NCBI RefSeq assembly: GCF_033118175.1 | Contig: NC_083698.1 | Span: forward strand, 74,927,001-74,991,000 | Direction of reading: 5' to 3' | Length of the DNA stretch: 64,000 bases | DNA from: Dama dama | Taxonomy: Eukaryota; Chordata; Mammalia; Artiodactyla; Cervidae | Shown here: in pieces, positions 1-11,745 of the stretch | Numbering within the stretch: the stretch's first letter is position 1 | Layout of the letters: each line of letters starts with the position of its first letter | Position numbers and translations under genes: made by a program | Notes under the pieces: generated by a model | The model's input: only the letters and a program-made list of their open reading frames with translations | Database searches by the model: none | What the model was told of the DNA's origin: nothing

Positions 1-419
1 GTTTTCAGCATCTCTGCAGCTCTTTCCAATACAGTGTCACAGTAGAAGCTCAACATATACAATTAACAAAGCTAGAAATATAATCCAAAATACTATATGG
101 ATTAAGCATTAAATGTTTATCACAAGCTGTTAGTAAGCCAGAACTTCAAAAAAAGGATATTTCAGTCTGGTTGTTTGGAAAAGAGTCAACAAAAAGGGAC
201 AATAAATGCATCAATGTAGGTTTTCCATAGTCATTCATTCATTTATTGCCATTGTGATTTTGCTGTGACTTTTCAGAGATAATCAGATCTGATCAAAATT
301 GCATAATTAAATTCATCTTTTTCTTTCTTGATAGCCACAAGAGACTTGTATGCAAACCTAAAGGAATTAGAGAATACAAGCAAATTACCTCTTTCTGACC
401 ATAGATGCACAAAGTCATA
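1..419. other. Unassigned AT-rich sequence
   Basis: I recognise no exon, RNA gene or repeat family here. Open frames are short and have no recognisable domain. Confidence 0.4.
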
Positions 420-600
420 GAAACCACAAGGATCTAGAATTTGAGAATTAAAAGGACACTTAGAAATGACCAGATTTATCTTCCTCATTTTGTTGGTGGA
501 GGAACTGAGGGTCAGGATGATAAGGTTGCCCAAGGTCTCGGAGTAAGTTAGAAGTGGAAGCAGAGGTAGGAAAAAGCCCTCTGATTTTCAGGCTGGGGTA
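420..600 (-). repeat. MIR SINE fragment
   Basis: The stretch around 480-545 reads like the MIR core in reverse: a cctcattttgt...gaggaactgaggg block followed by a ttgcccaaggtct block and a decayed tail to about 600. MIR is an ancient tRNA-derived SINE shared by mammals. Divergence is high, so the edges are approximate. Confidence 0.7.
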
Positions 601-754
601 TTTCCCAGGAGATCAATTGAGACTTCTTTTATAATAGTACCATGAGGATATGTATTTGACTGGAGTCATTTTTCCCTTAACCACATATCCCCATTAGGGT
701 TTAGGATACTGGTGTGGGGCCCCTAAAGAAAGGTCACTTGTTTATTGCAGAAGA

Positions 755-860
755 GTGTGGTCCGGACGTTCTGGTTTGCCCAGGACTTTCCAGGCTTGGC
801 CCTGGAATTCTCACATCCGGGAACTTACACTACTCCAGATAAGCCAGGATGTGGTTATTT
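755..860. repeat. Possible old palindromic DNA transposon fragment
   Basis: The stretch contains ggtttgcccaggactttcc and a later tccgggaa block. They resemble a known mammalian non-autonomous DNA repeat built around a TTTGCCC-GGGAC palindrome. I cannot name the family with certainty. Open frames across it (755-1021 and others) have no recognisable domain. Confidence 0.35.
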
Positions 861-1375
861 TCCTTATTCCAGAGGAAACGTATTCCAAATTGTGTAGTTC
901 CCCATGTTTGGTTTGTGGGAGAAGCTGTCGGCCCGTGAGCTGCTCTAGGAAGGGCTCTGTCAGCTCCCACTGTTCTGGTCTGTTTGACGGACAGGCGTCA
1001 AGCACATGGATGTCACCATGATCTATCTGACAGATGCTCAAATTCTGCCAGAGTCATACTTGCATTTGCAAAAGCTCTCACTCTTATTTTCAGAAGAAAA
1101 AAAAAAATGTCTCTGCTTGTCTACTCCAAAGAGCCTCTGTTGTCCACCTATGGGAGATGCCCAGCACTGCAGAAGTCTGAGAACTCCCTACCCGGAGAGC
1201 CCTTCAAGGAACCGCAGAGCATCCCAGTGCCTCCACACACTGTCTCCTGTCATCAGAGCAGGAGCTGCACTCCCTCTACCTGTCACTTCACCAGTGTCTT
1301 TTCTCAACCATCAAAAAACTCTCAGAGTATTCACCTATACAATATTTACCTTGCTTCAGAATCTTTCCTTTAGAT
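861..1375. other. Unassigned sequence with overlapping open frames
   Basis: Two overlapping frames (984-1373 and 1006-1515) are open on the + strand. They have no recognisable domain and the second runs into the DNA transposon at 1376. I see no gene here. Confidence 0.35.
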
Positions 1376-1587
1376 CAGGAGTTGGCATACTACCATCTAT
1401 GGGCGAAATCCAGACCTGTGGCCTGTTTTTCCAAACAAAGTTTCATTGGAAAGCAGCCACACTCCTTTGTTCATCTTCTGTCTATGACTTCTCTCTGTGT
1501 ACTGCAATGGAGTAGTTGTGACAGAACGTGTGACCTACAAAGCCTAAAATATCTACTCTCTGGGCCTTTTACAGAAGCAATTTTTTG
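1376..1587 (+). mobile_element. hAT-Charlie non-autonomous element, MER1-like
   Basis: The sequence begins with a caggagttggcatac terminus. It continues with recognisable blocks: tggcctgtttttcc, aaagtttcattggaaagcagccacactcc, tctatgactt, and aaagcctaaaatatctac. These match the body of an ancient non-autonomous hAT-Charlie element. The right terminal repeat is lost. A second copy in the opposite orientation lies at 14687-14888. The exact family name is from memory. Confidence 0.7.
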
Positions 1588-3300
1588 AGTCATTTGTTGA
1601 GTCATGAACTTTGTCAATTGTCTTGGATAAGATACTCATTAGTAGTAGAATTTTCTATCACTTTTAACAAATATGTTGATCTGGCCTTTTAACATATAAT
1701 TGTTTTATTCATTATTTTTGCCAGCAATATTGAGAAGCTACATGATCAGGAGTACCTTGCTTCTGACAGATAAAGAAATTAAATCAAGAATCTAATAGAA
1801 AATGAGAGGCAGAAGAATAATTGACATTCTCATCAGCACTTTTGTAGGAAGCTCTCATTCCTGTTCAGGGCTGGATCAGCAAGTGACAGATCACAGGAAG
1901 TAATAATCACAAAGTTATTTCCAGCCTATCCAGAACAAGTGGAGTGGTCATCCACTTTGTTGGTCATCACCAACAAAACAGCACTGATAACTCCCCCATG
2001 CCAGAGTAAAATGAATGAAATTATTAGTTGTAATCAGATACAGTCAATATCTGAACAGATTACAAAGTAATCACCCACAGGCAACCTGATCTTTTAAAAG
2101 ACCAGATGGCATACAGAATGGAAACATTTTTTTTTGAACCCATGGCTTAAAGAAGATAGACATTTATTTATTACACTCTGATGCAAAAGTCCAAAGGAAG
2201 GACTGGATTGGTGATACTGTGATCTTTAGGATCCCAGACACCTGTGTTTTGCTTTATCAGCCTAAGATGGTGCTTCCAGCCTCAACATCACCTCACAGCC
2301 CAAGATCAATGCTGTCACTCCAGTCATTACATCCCGCTTGCAGGCTAAAATAAGGAAGAGAGTTGATGTTGCAGAAAGGGTGTATTCCCCAGCACAGTCA
2401 ATTCTTTTAAAGAGATCTTCTAGGAAATACTACTCTAGACCTCAGTTGACACCTCACTGGCAAGAAATTAGTTTCAAGGGAAACTGAGACTTATAGTCTT
2501 TTAGCTGGATACATGGAGATGTAGAGTACAGTTGGAAACTTGGCTCCAAGGACAAGGGATAGGATGAGTGGTCTCTGCCTCCTGTTGACCCATAAAACCC
2601 TGAGGAGAGAACTCACTTCTCTAGATTTACTTTCAAGAAGAATTTGTTCTGACTTCTGTACTTTGTCCATAGATAATGAAATAGCTAAAAATAATAATAT
2701 TTACAAATGAAGTGCCTATCATTTTACCACCCATTGTTCCCTAGGAGGCCAACACCTAAGAGACAGTGATGGGTGCCTATGTCCACAGCTGAGAGAGGGG
2801 ACTGATGCCTGCCTTGTTTTTCTGTTTCAGAGAAAAGAAAGTCTGAAAAGCCAGAACCACAAACATGTAGGTTTGGACTCCTCCCACTCATCATGCTTTG
2901 AGTCTCACTTGACAGAGGGACAGTGGCACAGAGGGAGGTCTCTGATCAGTCCCTTGGTGGCCAGGTTGCTAGACCTGCAGCTGCCACGTGGTGGGAGGAG
3001 CATCTTGGGTTCCTCTCCACGCCCTAATGAAGACCCCATGATGGAACTGCAGAGAGATGTGGTCATTGCTCCTCCCAAGGGTCATTGCTCCTCCCAAGGG
3101 CCAGACACTTGCTGTGTAAATATGGGGTTAAAACAGACCCTTCCCCCAGGATCAGGGAGAGGTATTCAGAGGTAAGGAGACCAAAGTGGAGAGTTGTTTG
3201 TTATCAACAAAAAAGGAGAGACACAGCACGTCATCAAGTATCTGCATGTTATTTTCCAACATCATTTCTGCTTTCTTCCCCCATGGCCCCACTCACCCAG
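1588..3300. other. Unassigned sequence, no gene seen
   Basis: No repeat family or exon was recognised in this 1.7 kb. A perfect 19-bp tandem duplication sits at 3061-3098. The frame at 2873-3175 has no recognisable domain. Confidence 0.4.
3061..3098. repeat. Perfect 19-bp tandem duplication
   Basis: The 19-mer ggtcattgctcctcccaag occurs at 3061-3079 and again directly at 3080-3098 with no mismatch. This is a recent local duplication in otherwise non-repetitive DNA. Confidence 0.9.
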
Positions 3301-3488
3301 GTTCAGTTCAGTTCAGTCACTCAATCATGTCTGACTCTTTGCGACCCCATGGACTGCAGCATGCCAGGCCTCCCTGTTCATCACCAACTCCCGGAGTTTA
3401 CTCAAACTCATGTCCACTGAGTCAGTGATGCCATCCATCTCATCCCCTGTTGTCCCCTTCTCCTCCCTGCCTTCAATCTTTCTCAGCA

Positions 3489-3520
<32 letters not shown>

Positions 3521-4181
3521 TAATTAATTTATTTATTTTTTATTAGTTGGAGGCTAATTACTTCACAACATTTCAGTGGGTTTTGTCATACATTGATAGC
3601 ATCAGGGTCTTTTCAAATAAGTCAGCTCTTCGCATCAGGTGACCAAAGTATTGGAGTTTCAGCTTCAGCATCAGTCCTTCCAATGAATATTCAGGACTGA
3701 TTTCCTTTAGGATGGACTGATTGGATCTCCTTGCAGTTCAAGGGACTCTCAAGAGTCTTCTCCAACACCATAGTTCAAAAGCATCAATTCTTTGGTGCTC
3801 AGCTTTCTTTATGGGCCAACTCTCACATCCATACATGACTACTGGAAAAACCATAGCCTTGACTAGATGGACCTTTTTTGGCAAAATAACGTCTCTGCTT
3901 TTGAAAATGCTGTCTAGGTTGGTCATAACTTTTCTTCCAAGGAGTAAGCGTCTTTTTATTTCATGGCTGCAGTCACCACCTGCAGTGATTTTGAAGCCCC
4001 CCCAAATAAAGTCTGCCACTGTTTCCACTGTTTCTCCATCTATTTGCCATGAAGTGATGGGACTGGATGCCATGATCTTTGTTTTCTTAATGTTGAGCTT
4101 TAAGCCAACTTTTTCACCCTCCTCTTTCACTTTCATCAAGAAGCTCTTTAGTTCTTCTTCACTTTCTGCCATAAGGGTGGT
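3301..4181 (-). mobile_element. BovB LINE 3' fragment, split by an L1 tail
   Basis: The 3' end, read as GTTCA repeats, lies at the left and the element reads on the minus strand. The minus-strand frame 3738-4190 encodes the BovB reverse transcriptase C-terminal part, including the MAESEEELKS, DGDCSHEIKR-like, MYGCESW and [12 protein letters not shown] blocks. The copy is 5' truncated at about 4181, just downstream of the catalytic YADD region. It is interrupted at 3501-3597 by a young L1 tail. BovB is an RTE-clade LINE abundant in ruminants. This copy cannot move on its own. Confidence 0.93.
3485..3613 (-). mobile_element. Short L1 3' tail inserted in BovB, with 16-bp TSD
   Basis: The 16-mer agcatcagggtctttt occurs at 3485-3500 and 3598-3613. 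Between the copies (3501-3597) are a poly-T run, an attaattaattt stretch and the L1-BT-like 3' end ttggaggctaattacttcac. This is an antisense, heavily 5'-truncated young L1 of about 97 bp. It postdates the BovB it interrupts. Confidence 0.93.
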
Positions 4182-5984
4182 AATCCTCACTAAAACAAGA
4201 AGAAAAAATCAAGTAAGATAGTGTATGCCATCCCCTACCCTCCATCACCCCATAACAAGATACCAGGGGAAGCCAGAAGCTGCAGAGGAGAGAAACCAGA
4301 CAAGGCCATCCAGCAAAGCCCATGCTGCCTACTCGGCAAAGACCAGAACCAGAGCAGCTCGAGGCGGAACCAGGATGGGTGTGGCCAGATCAAGGGGCAG
4401 AACCAGGGTGCCTACTTGCTCATTATAGACTATGCTGCCCCATCCTTCACTCAGCTCCTGCTTCTGCTCCCATCCTTCCTACTTAAGTCCTAGCCTTCTG
4501 GAAAGGAGGGTGCAAGTCTTCCTTGATTAGCAACTGCGCTGCAGGGGAGGGTCCTGGGAAAGCTGTCTGGTGGGATTCCAATCCGAGCCAAAGCGATCTC
4601 TGTCCATCTCTCTGCAGCTGTTGTTGTAATTAAGCCATTGTGATTACACACTTTCTATCACTCCATTTATCACCTGGCTTTTCTGCCCACTTACTAAGAA
4701 TTCAGAGAAAATGGGAGAAAGCTATCCAGCACTCTTCCCAACAATACCCAAGGTCACTTTTCAGGGGAGCTCAATGGCTTCTGAGCTCTTGGAGAATTGC
4801 CCCTTTTCTAGGTGGCCACACACTGTGTGGTGAGTGCATTTTTCCCCAGGGAGAGACCATATCACAGATGTTGACAGAAAATCCTGGATCAATGACCTAT
4901 GGGTCCCCAACCTCAAATCTTGCCATAATTTAAGGCATTTTTCTGAGATGTGTTATTTTTTGCTATAAAGTCTACACCCCCCAACTTGCCTTCCACCCTG
5001 CGGAACCTACAGCATCAGTCTCCCAGGACTCAACTGTGCCAGCCTCCAGGGAGACACAGACCTGACCATGACCACAGATGCGTTGAGCTGTGTTCTCAGA
5101 GGGCCACACAACTCTCTCCACGGTCCCATAGGTTGGGACTGAAGTAGCACAAAAACCAGATCTGCACCGTGGGCCCTCTTAGCTGCCGGTTCCAAGCCAT
5201 TAGCAAGGAACTAACAGCTATGCCATTTTGTTCTAATGGATGAGCCCTCACTTATAAGAGAGGCTGAACTCTAAACAAGTCTCAACCCGGCTCTGCTTAT
5301 GTTGGCCACGGGCGATTAGACCAGAAACCAACTCCATCTGATGTTTGACTCTTCCTAAATATGAACTGAGGGCCCCCATCCTACCAGTAAGGAAATTGCC
5401 TGCATTTGGATTATAATTGAACTGTTTTGCTGCAAGCGTTGCACTTGGAAAATTACAGCTTTATCACAACAAGGAGCCAGAAAGAGTTCGTTCACCTCCA
5501 AAGTGAGCTTAGTTCATTCTTTCCTCCCCAGAAGAATCAGATCAAGAGGTAATTAAAAGTGACTGATAATTTTATTTATATTTTTATTGGGCTATAATTA
5601 AATGGTATGGTATGCATCCTCATTAGTCTAGCAATTCCGCATTGGATATATCCTCAGAAAGAGAATTTTGCAGTAATAGACCAGCATTTTCTCCCCTATG
5701 AAATTTGGCATCTTCTAAAAGGTAAAACATTATATTACTAAGGGGCAAAAAATTGATCTATGATAGGAAAATCTGCTCCCAGAGTCCAGTGTAAGTTCCA
5801 ATCAGTGCCTGCTGATATCTAAGGTGTTAGGAGGAGACCGGAAAGACCAAGGAGCATTCATATTGCCCCCTTGGGCTTTCCTCAGTGGCCTGTTAGAGCT
5901 GTCTTCAAGTAGAAATCAAAAAGCAAATCTGGACACTAAAGGGAAAAACATTTAGGTTCACATTTACCAACATCATTTTTTTAA
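4182..5984. other. Unassigned sequence, possible LTR-like part
   Basis: No exon was recognised. The first ~450 bp (4205-4640) are richer in GC and purine blocks and have an LTR-like feel, but I could find neither a TSD nor paired ends and do not assign a family. Frames at 4221-4493, 4640-4933 and 4950-5147 have no recognisable domain. Confidence 0.3.
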
Positions 5985-6600
5985 AAAATATATGTTTAAA
6001 TTGGGGTATAATTGCTTTGCAAAGTTGTATTAGTTTCTGCTATACAGTGAAGTGAACCAGCTATTTGTCCCTTCGGACCACCCTTCCCGTCTCCACCTCA
6101 TGCCATCTGTGTAGCTCACCACACGGCCCCGGGCTGAGCTCCCTGTGCGACACCGCAGGTTCCCACTCGCTGTCTGTTTTACACGTGGCCACGCACATAT
6201 GTCAATCCCGATCTCTCAATTCATCCCCTCCGCCACCTCCCACCGTACCCGCCCATCCATCCTCCATGTCTGTATCTCTAGTCCTGCTCTGCTAATAGGT
6301 TAGATGAATGGATAAAGAACATGTGGTACATATATACAGCGGGATATTACTCAGCCATAGAAAGGAACAAAATTGAGTCATTTGCAGAGACGTGGATGAA
6401 CCTGGAGTCTGTCCTACAGAGAAGTAAGTCTGAAAGAGAAAAACAAGTGTCATATATTAGCACATATATGTGGAACTAAGAACTTTTTTGTTGTTTTCTT
6501 TTCCATTATAGTTTACTACAAGATATTGACTATAGTTTCCTGTGCTATGCAGTAGGACCTTATTGTTAAGACCTGCTAAACAATGAGGTTCTATGGGAAA
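5985..6600 (-). mobile_element. Old L1 3' fragments with internal inversion
   Basis: Positions 5985-6298 are antisense L1 3'UTR (ttggggtataattgctttgc, then ctgagctccctgtg). Positions 6300-6485 switch to the sense strand of the L1 ORF2 C-terminus (gaatggataaagaacatgtgg, then attactcagccatag). Positions 6497-6600 are antisense 3'UTR again (ttccattatagtttactac, cctgtgctatgcagtaggacc). The first two parts fit a 5'-inverted L1 in antisense orientation. The third is probably a separate older L1. Confidence 0.8.
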
Positions 6601-7689
6601 ATGTTGGGTATTCACTAGTACATATGACTGATATACATAGGTCACAGTTTGAGGGAAGAGGATTAAAAGTGCATTAATATATGTAAATCATGTTCTTCAA
6701 TATGGCAGTGGCAGCGGGGGAGGGAAATGGCATGACAGTGGAGAGTAAAGGGGAGTGATGAAGTTGCTTAGAAAAGGAACACTTATTCAGACCTGAAGGC
6801 TGTGGGAAAGCGAGAGCATGTGTGAAGGTCTGGGGCAGAGAAAGAACCTTGCCAGCTCATGAACTGGTTGCACCGTTGAGGTTGGAGAGATAATATCTCC
6901 AAGCAGCTACTGCTCAACCACTTGTTGGAAGTGTGAGAGTGGGATTGTCTGCCTAGGAGACAGACCTTAACCAGTGTGGACCTTTCCAATGTGAGGATGC
7001 CTAACTTTGCCATTTAGGAGTGCCCAGGTGGCAAGAGAACCAGGAAGCCCACCACATGTATTTGCTTGGAGGGAAAAGCCCACAGACACCCATTCTGCCC
7101 TTGGGCCCTAGCCAGATTCTAGAGCTCATCGTCTCAGACCCACTTAGCTCAGCAGCCCCCTACCTGTCCCGTGGCCATCCCTCCTCTTCTCTCATCCATT
7201 CTCCATACTGTACTGGAAATGGTTTTCTATCACCAGATCTGACTAGATCCCTTTAATCTTAATAAATCACTCCCTGTTATCTATGAATAGAGCTACTGAG
7301 AAAATTCTTGTTATTCATACCGTGTTCACCTCTTTTCTTGACTTCATCTTTTGCTGGTTTACACTCCAATAATCTAAACCACCCATCATTTTCTAAACTC
7401 TGTTTTCTTTAATGCTTTTTGCAGATCCACTCACCTCCAGGCAGAGTTTTGAGACCTTCCAAAGATGCCCACAGCCTGCATCGGACTGACTGCTCCCAAG
7501 ATTTTCTTAGCTCCTCTCTTCCTCAATTATGAAATGATACTAAGGAACTCCTTTTACTTTCTTGGCCACCCTCCCCTCAGCTATGGACTCTGTTCCTAAT
7601 GGCTCCATTAACCAAAATTGCAAGACCACTGTAATTGTTTACTTGCCCACCCTGCATCTCTTTTACTGCCCTGCAAATTTGTATGTCTG
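6601..7689. other. Unassigned sequence
   Basis: No exon, RNA gene or repeat family was recognised. Frames at 6783-7013 and 7020-7256 have no recognisable domain. Confidence 0.35.
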
Positions 7690-8180
7690 TACCATTTTTC
7701 TAGATTCCACATATATGCACTAATATATGATATATGTTTTCCTCTTTCTGACTTACTTCACTCTGAAAGACAGACTCTAGGTCCATTGGTCCATCAAAAT
7801 CTCTAAAAATGACCCAATTTCATTCCTCTTTATGACTAATATTCCGTTGTACCACATTTTTGTCCATTCATCTGAGATGGACATTTAGCTTGCTTCTATG
7901 TCTTGGCTATTGTATATAGTGCTGCTATGAACTTTGGAGTGCATGTGTCTTCTTGAATTAGCTTTTTTCCAGATACATGCCCAAGAGTGAGATTTGTGAA
8001 TCATAAGGCAACTGTAGTTCTGTTTTTTTAAAGGAACTTCCATACTGTTATCCATAGTGGCTGCACCAATTTACATTCCTACCAACTTATGTAGAAGGAG
8101 TCCCTATTCTCCACACCCTTTCCAGTATTTATTATTTGTAGACTTTTAAATGATGGCCATTCTGGCCAGTAGGGAATTTC
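7690..8180 (-). mobile_element. Old L1 ORF2/3'UTR fragment, antisense
   Basis: Read on the minus strand this is the end of L1 ORF2. Landmarks on the plus strand are ttctagattccacatatatgc, cttactccactctg-like, cttggctattgtatatagtgc, catagtggctgcaccaattta and ctccacaccctttccag. Many substitutions and small indels break the frame, so this is an old copy. Confidence 0.85.
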
Positions 8181-10895
8181 TCAAGAGTATCAGAACTAGA
8201 TCATTTTAACATTGATATGTGGCTATGTTTTTAATATTTTCACATAGACATAAACTTTAGAACACTAAAGTTAGCATTACATATACATTTTTAAAGTAAT
8301 AAGATTAATTCAATTAAAACAACTCTATTCCAATAATCAACGACAACTGTCACTCTCCCATACACCTAAAACAGTCACTCTGACATTCAGCTCATATAAG
8401 GATCTATTCCGTCTAAAAAGATTATGTCGAAGAAAACAGAGGCAAGCGTAGAATGTACAGTATATGGAATACTAACTGAAGAATTCCCTTCACCCCACAG
8501 TAATATTAATGATGACTGACACTTTGACTTGTGTAGGACTTTTTGTCTAAGGCGATTATATCGTAGGTGCAAATAACCGTATAATTGCTCTAATGTGAGC
8601 TTAGTTTTAATCACAATACCAAAGTTTGATCTTGAACAATTCACCACATCATTATCCAAGAGAGAACTTATAAAATGGTAAATTGGACTGTGAGAACCCG
8701 CTTTACCCTTGGTCATGGGCAATAAAAGTTGGGTTTCAGTTGATGAGACATAAAGAAGACTAGAAATCCTACCTACACTGAATTTCTTATGCTTCATTTA
8801 TGGGCTCCAGAGTAGCATGCATGTCAAAGAAAATGGTGTTCAATCTTGATTTTTTAAAAAAAAGACAAGCTGTGAATTGAGTTGCAATGTGTGATTATGG
8901 AACAAATAATTCTCTTTAAACTTGAATATTTCCTAAGCATTACCATAAAAACGTTTTTGGTTCACAATAGTTATTTACTTCTATTTTATTTTTATTTTAA
9001 GTTTTATGTGTATTTTTTCTTTTTTTTTGTTACACATCCTGTATGTGTCCATATTTGAATATAATCCATTTTCACTTACTGTGCTATTAACGTGCAGTAT
9101 AATTTCTATTATCTTGTTTTACACTTTCTCTTTTTTCCTAACTCATGACTACTTCCTTTTTGTTTTTCCAGTCTTTTACTAGGTGGGAAATGGTTTTTAA
9201 TCTTTTTATAATTTAGTAATTTTCAAGAGGTATATTTTGGTTTCAGTTATACTGGTGGCTAATTCAAGGATAATTTTAAAATCCTGCCCCAGTGTACATT
9301 TTTCTTTCAGGAAGGAAGCAGACTCCGTTGACCCTTTCCAGTCAATAAATAAGATGGCAAAATGAGCATTGTTTTATTGTCCTTTTTTCCTTTTTCCTGG
9401 TTGCCAGATTCTAAAGATTCTGATGACACTTGCAGTTATCACTGTTATGCCTATTATTTGTATTTCCCCCTTTTACATTTCCATTCAATTTTCTAATGAC
9501 AACTACAACAACAATTATTTAGATTTGACTCAATATTTACATATTTTCCATAATACTACTACTTGATGACTTTTAGCTGTTTAATTTTGATTCATCTATT
9601 ATTGGTCAGTTGCAACTTGTCATCAAGCATTTTTCAGGATGAGTATACAGGTGGTTTACTTGATGAGATTTTTCTATAGAGTTCTGTATAGTTCTGCACC
9701 TTAACATTAACGATACTTCTATTGTTCTATTTGCCTGATGAGTGTTTTTTTTTCACCCCCTGTTTACTCATCTTGAAAAATCTGAGGGTTCTCTGTGCTT
9801 GAAGTTTGCCAGTATTCATAAATGAACAGAGCCACTTCGTCCCATCAATAATCATATGAATTCCATCAGCATCTTCCTTCTGAACCCCAAACTGGAAGGC
9901 AACTTCACTGCAAAGCACCATGTAAATTTTAGTCTTTACAAGTTAATTATATGATATGGCCCTTTAGAATTGGTAAGGGATCTGCTTCCCCAGTCTGATC
10001 ATCTTATATTGGAAAATACAATTTATTCATAGGTAACTGACAATCTGTATGTCTTTCCTTTCAAGATGCAGGCTTAGATTACAATTTCCACAGTATGCTT
10101 TTCTCACTATTCTCCTGTCCCTCCATTTATAACTGTAAGTATCTCATACCTGCATCTAACTATTTCCAACCTGACCCTCTTGCATTAGCAAATGGTACTC
10201 CCCAGATGGATATCAAAAGAGAAGTGCCAATGAAAGACTTTGGTTTGATGAAATGGACTTAGCCAAGACAAAAAGCAGTTGCTTCACCATTTAATTGGTG
10301 AAGTCTCCAGAATTCCAGAATATATAACTCAGTAAGACAGAGTGGAAATTTCTCAATGTTTTTCTGCTTGATCTGGCTTATCTACCTCAGGCATCATCCA
10401 AGCCTTCGTTGGTAGAAATTCCTCCCAGCATCTAGCAAATCATTAGTCTGTATTCCTAATTTCCAGTACAGTGGAAGCTTTTATCCCTCACTCAATTTCC
10501 ATAATAATTTCAATTAGAATTTGAGAAGGTAAATAGTGTGCCCCTAACTAGCTGCCATCTTATCTGGGACGTTCATCTTCACAGGGACTGTTAATGGAAG
10601 TTGGGGGAAGACATGTTAATTTGACACCATCTTAGAGCTTTCTTTCCAGTAGAAATAGCTTACATATAAGTAAAATAAAAATAATGGGCAAAAAGGTGAC
10701 ACTGATTCTATAATGCTGCCTTTATGCTGACCATCAAAGTAGGCAAGAGTCAATGCCTGGAGAATGCAAGCATCTCACATTTGACATTTCTCAGCAGTGA
10801 AGAATTAACCAAAGCAGCAGCTGGCCTAACAAACCAAGGCTTCCAAAAACAAAGCAGAAGGAGGGTCTTTGTTTAAGAAAAAAGATGCCAAAGGC
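8181..10895. other. Unassigned AT-rich sequence
   Basis: No repeat or exon was recognised in 2.7 kb. The longest open frame is on the minus strand at 8387-8797 (136 codons), with no domain that I recognise. A 64-codon minus frame lies at 9727-9921. Both are treated as chance frames in this annotation. Confidence 0.35.
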
Positions 10896-11084
10896 TAATG
10901 TGAAGGAGGAGGGCAGAGTTTAGGACACAGGCTCTGGCCTCTGACTGCGTATCTTCAAATCCTGGCTCTATTGACTTAGGTTATTATTAGTTGTAGGTTC
11001 TTAGGCTTCTGGTTCCTTCTTGCAAAGATAGGCCCTGCCTCAATGGGAGTGTGTAAGAAAAAATGGCATTAGCACAGTACCTGG
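10896..11084 (+). repeat. MIR SINE, interrupted on its right by a Bov-tA SINE
   Basis: The blocks acacaggctctggcctctgac, tcaaatcctggctctatt and gcacagtacctggccca follow the order of the MIR consensus on the + strand. The element stops at 11084, where a 5'-truncated Bov-tA SINE begins. Confidence 0.65.
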
Positions 11085-11190
11085 CCCAACCCACTCCAGG
11101 ATTCTTGCCTGGAAAATTCCATGGACAGAGGAGCCTTGTGGGTAACAGTCCATAGGGTTGCAAAGAGTCAGACTCGACTGAGCAACTAAG
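11085..11190 (+). mobile_element. Bov-tA SINE, 5' truncated
   Basis: The body reads aacccactccaggattcttgcc, then attccatggacagaggagcc, then gagtcagactcgactgagcaac. The tRNA-like head is missing. It is directly followed by an inverted second SINE. Confidence 0.85.
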
Positions 11191-11423
11191 CATGGATTGT
11201 TGTGTGTGTTTATCTAGTTGGCCTGTGTGTGTGTCCAACTCTTTGTGACCCCATGGACTGAAACTCACCAGGCTCCTCTGTCCATGGAATTCTCCAGGCA
11301 AGAATACTGGAGAGGGTTGCTATTTCCTTCTCCAGGGGATCTTCCCTGACCCAGGAATCGAACTCAAGTGTCCTGCATTGCAGGCAGATTCTTTACTATC
11401 TGAGCTACCATGGATTGTTGTGT
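11191..11423 (-). mobile_element. Bov-tA SINE with perfect 15-bp TSD
   Basis: The direct repeat catggattgttgtgt lies at 11191-11205 and 11409-11423. Between the copies is an antisense Bov-tA SINE that starts with a gtgtgt-rich tail and ends with the tRNA-like head (gcaggcagattctttactatctgagc). It inserted at the tail of the SINE at 11085-11190 in the opposite orientation. Confidence 0.92.
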
Positions 11424-11629
11424 TCACAACAATCATTTCTTAAACAGAGAGATCAGATTTGAAGAAGGCAGACATACTATTGAGTCATGTGTGCAGATAA
11501 GAGGCAGGGCTGTTAGTTCCAGAACATCTTAGTGGCTTTGGGAGAGAATGAGGGGGCATAGTGACCTGGACTTAGGGGGAGGATAATGGTTGAGACGCAG
11601 GGAGAGCAAAAAATCACTTGTGTCCATGT

Positions 11630-11745
11630 TCCTGGAAGACAGGAATGGGATCTTACTTTCTTCTTATTTTCTGCACCTAGCCTAGCAACCTGTATATTGC
11701 AGGCATTTAATGAATATTTGTTAAAGGAATGAATGGATTCACTGA
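11630..11745 (+). repeat. L2 LINE 3' end
   Basis: The stretch ends with gcatttaatgaatatttgttaaaggaatgaatgg, the characteristic L2 3' end, preceded by a decayed ggaagacaggaatggga block. It is an ancient mammalian LINE relic. Confidence 0.65.

Noticed and set aside
984..1515. Overlapping 129- and 169-codon plus frames
   Set aside because: Two phases are open over the same DNA and the second runs into a DNA transposon relic. I see no protein family.
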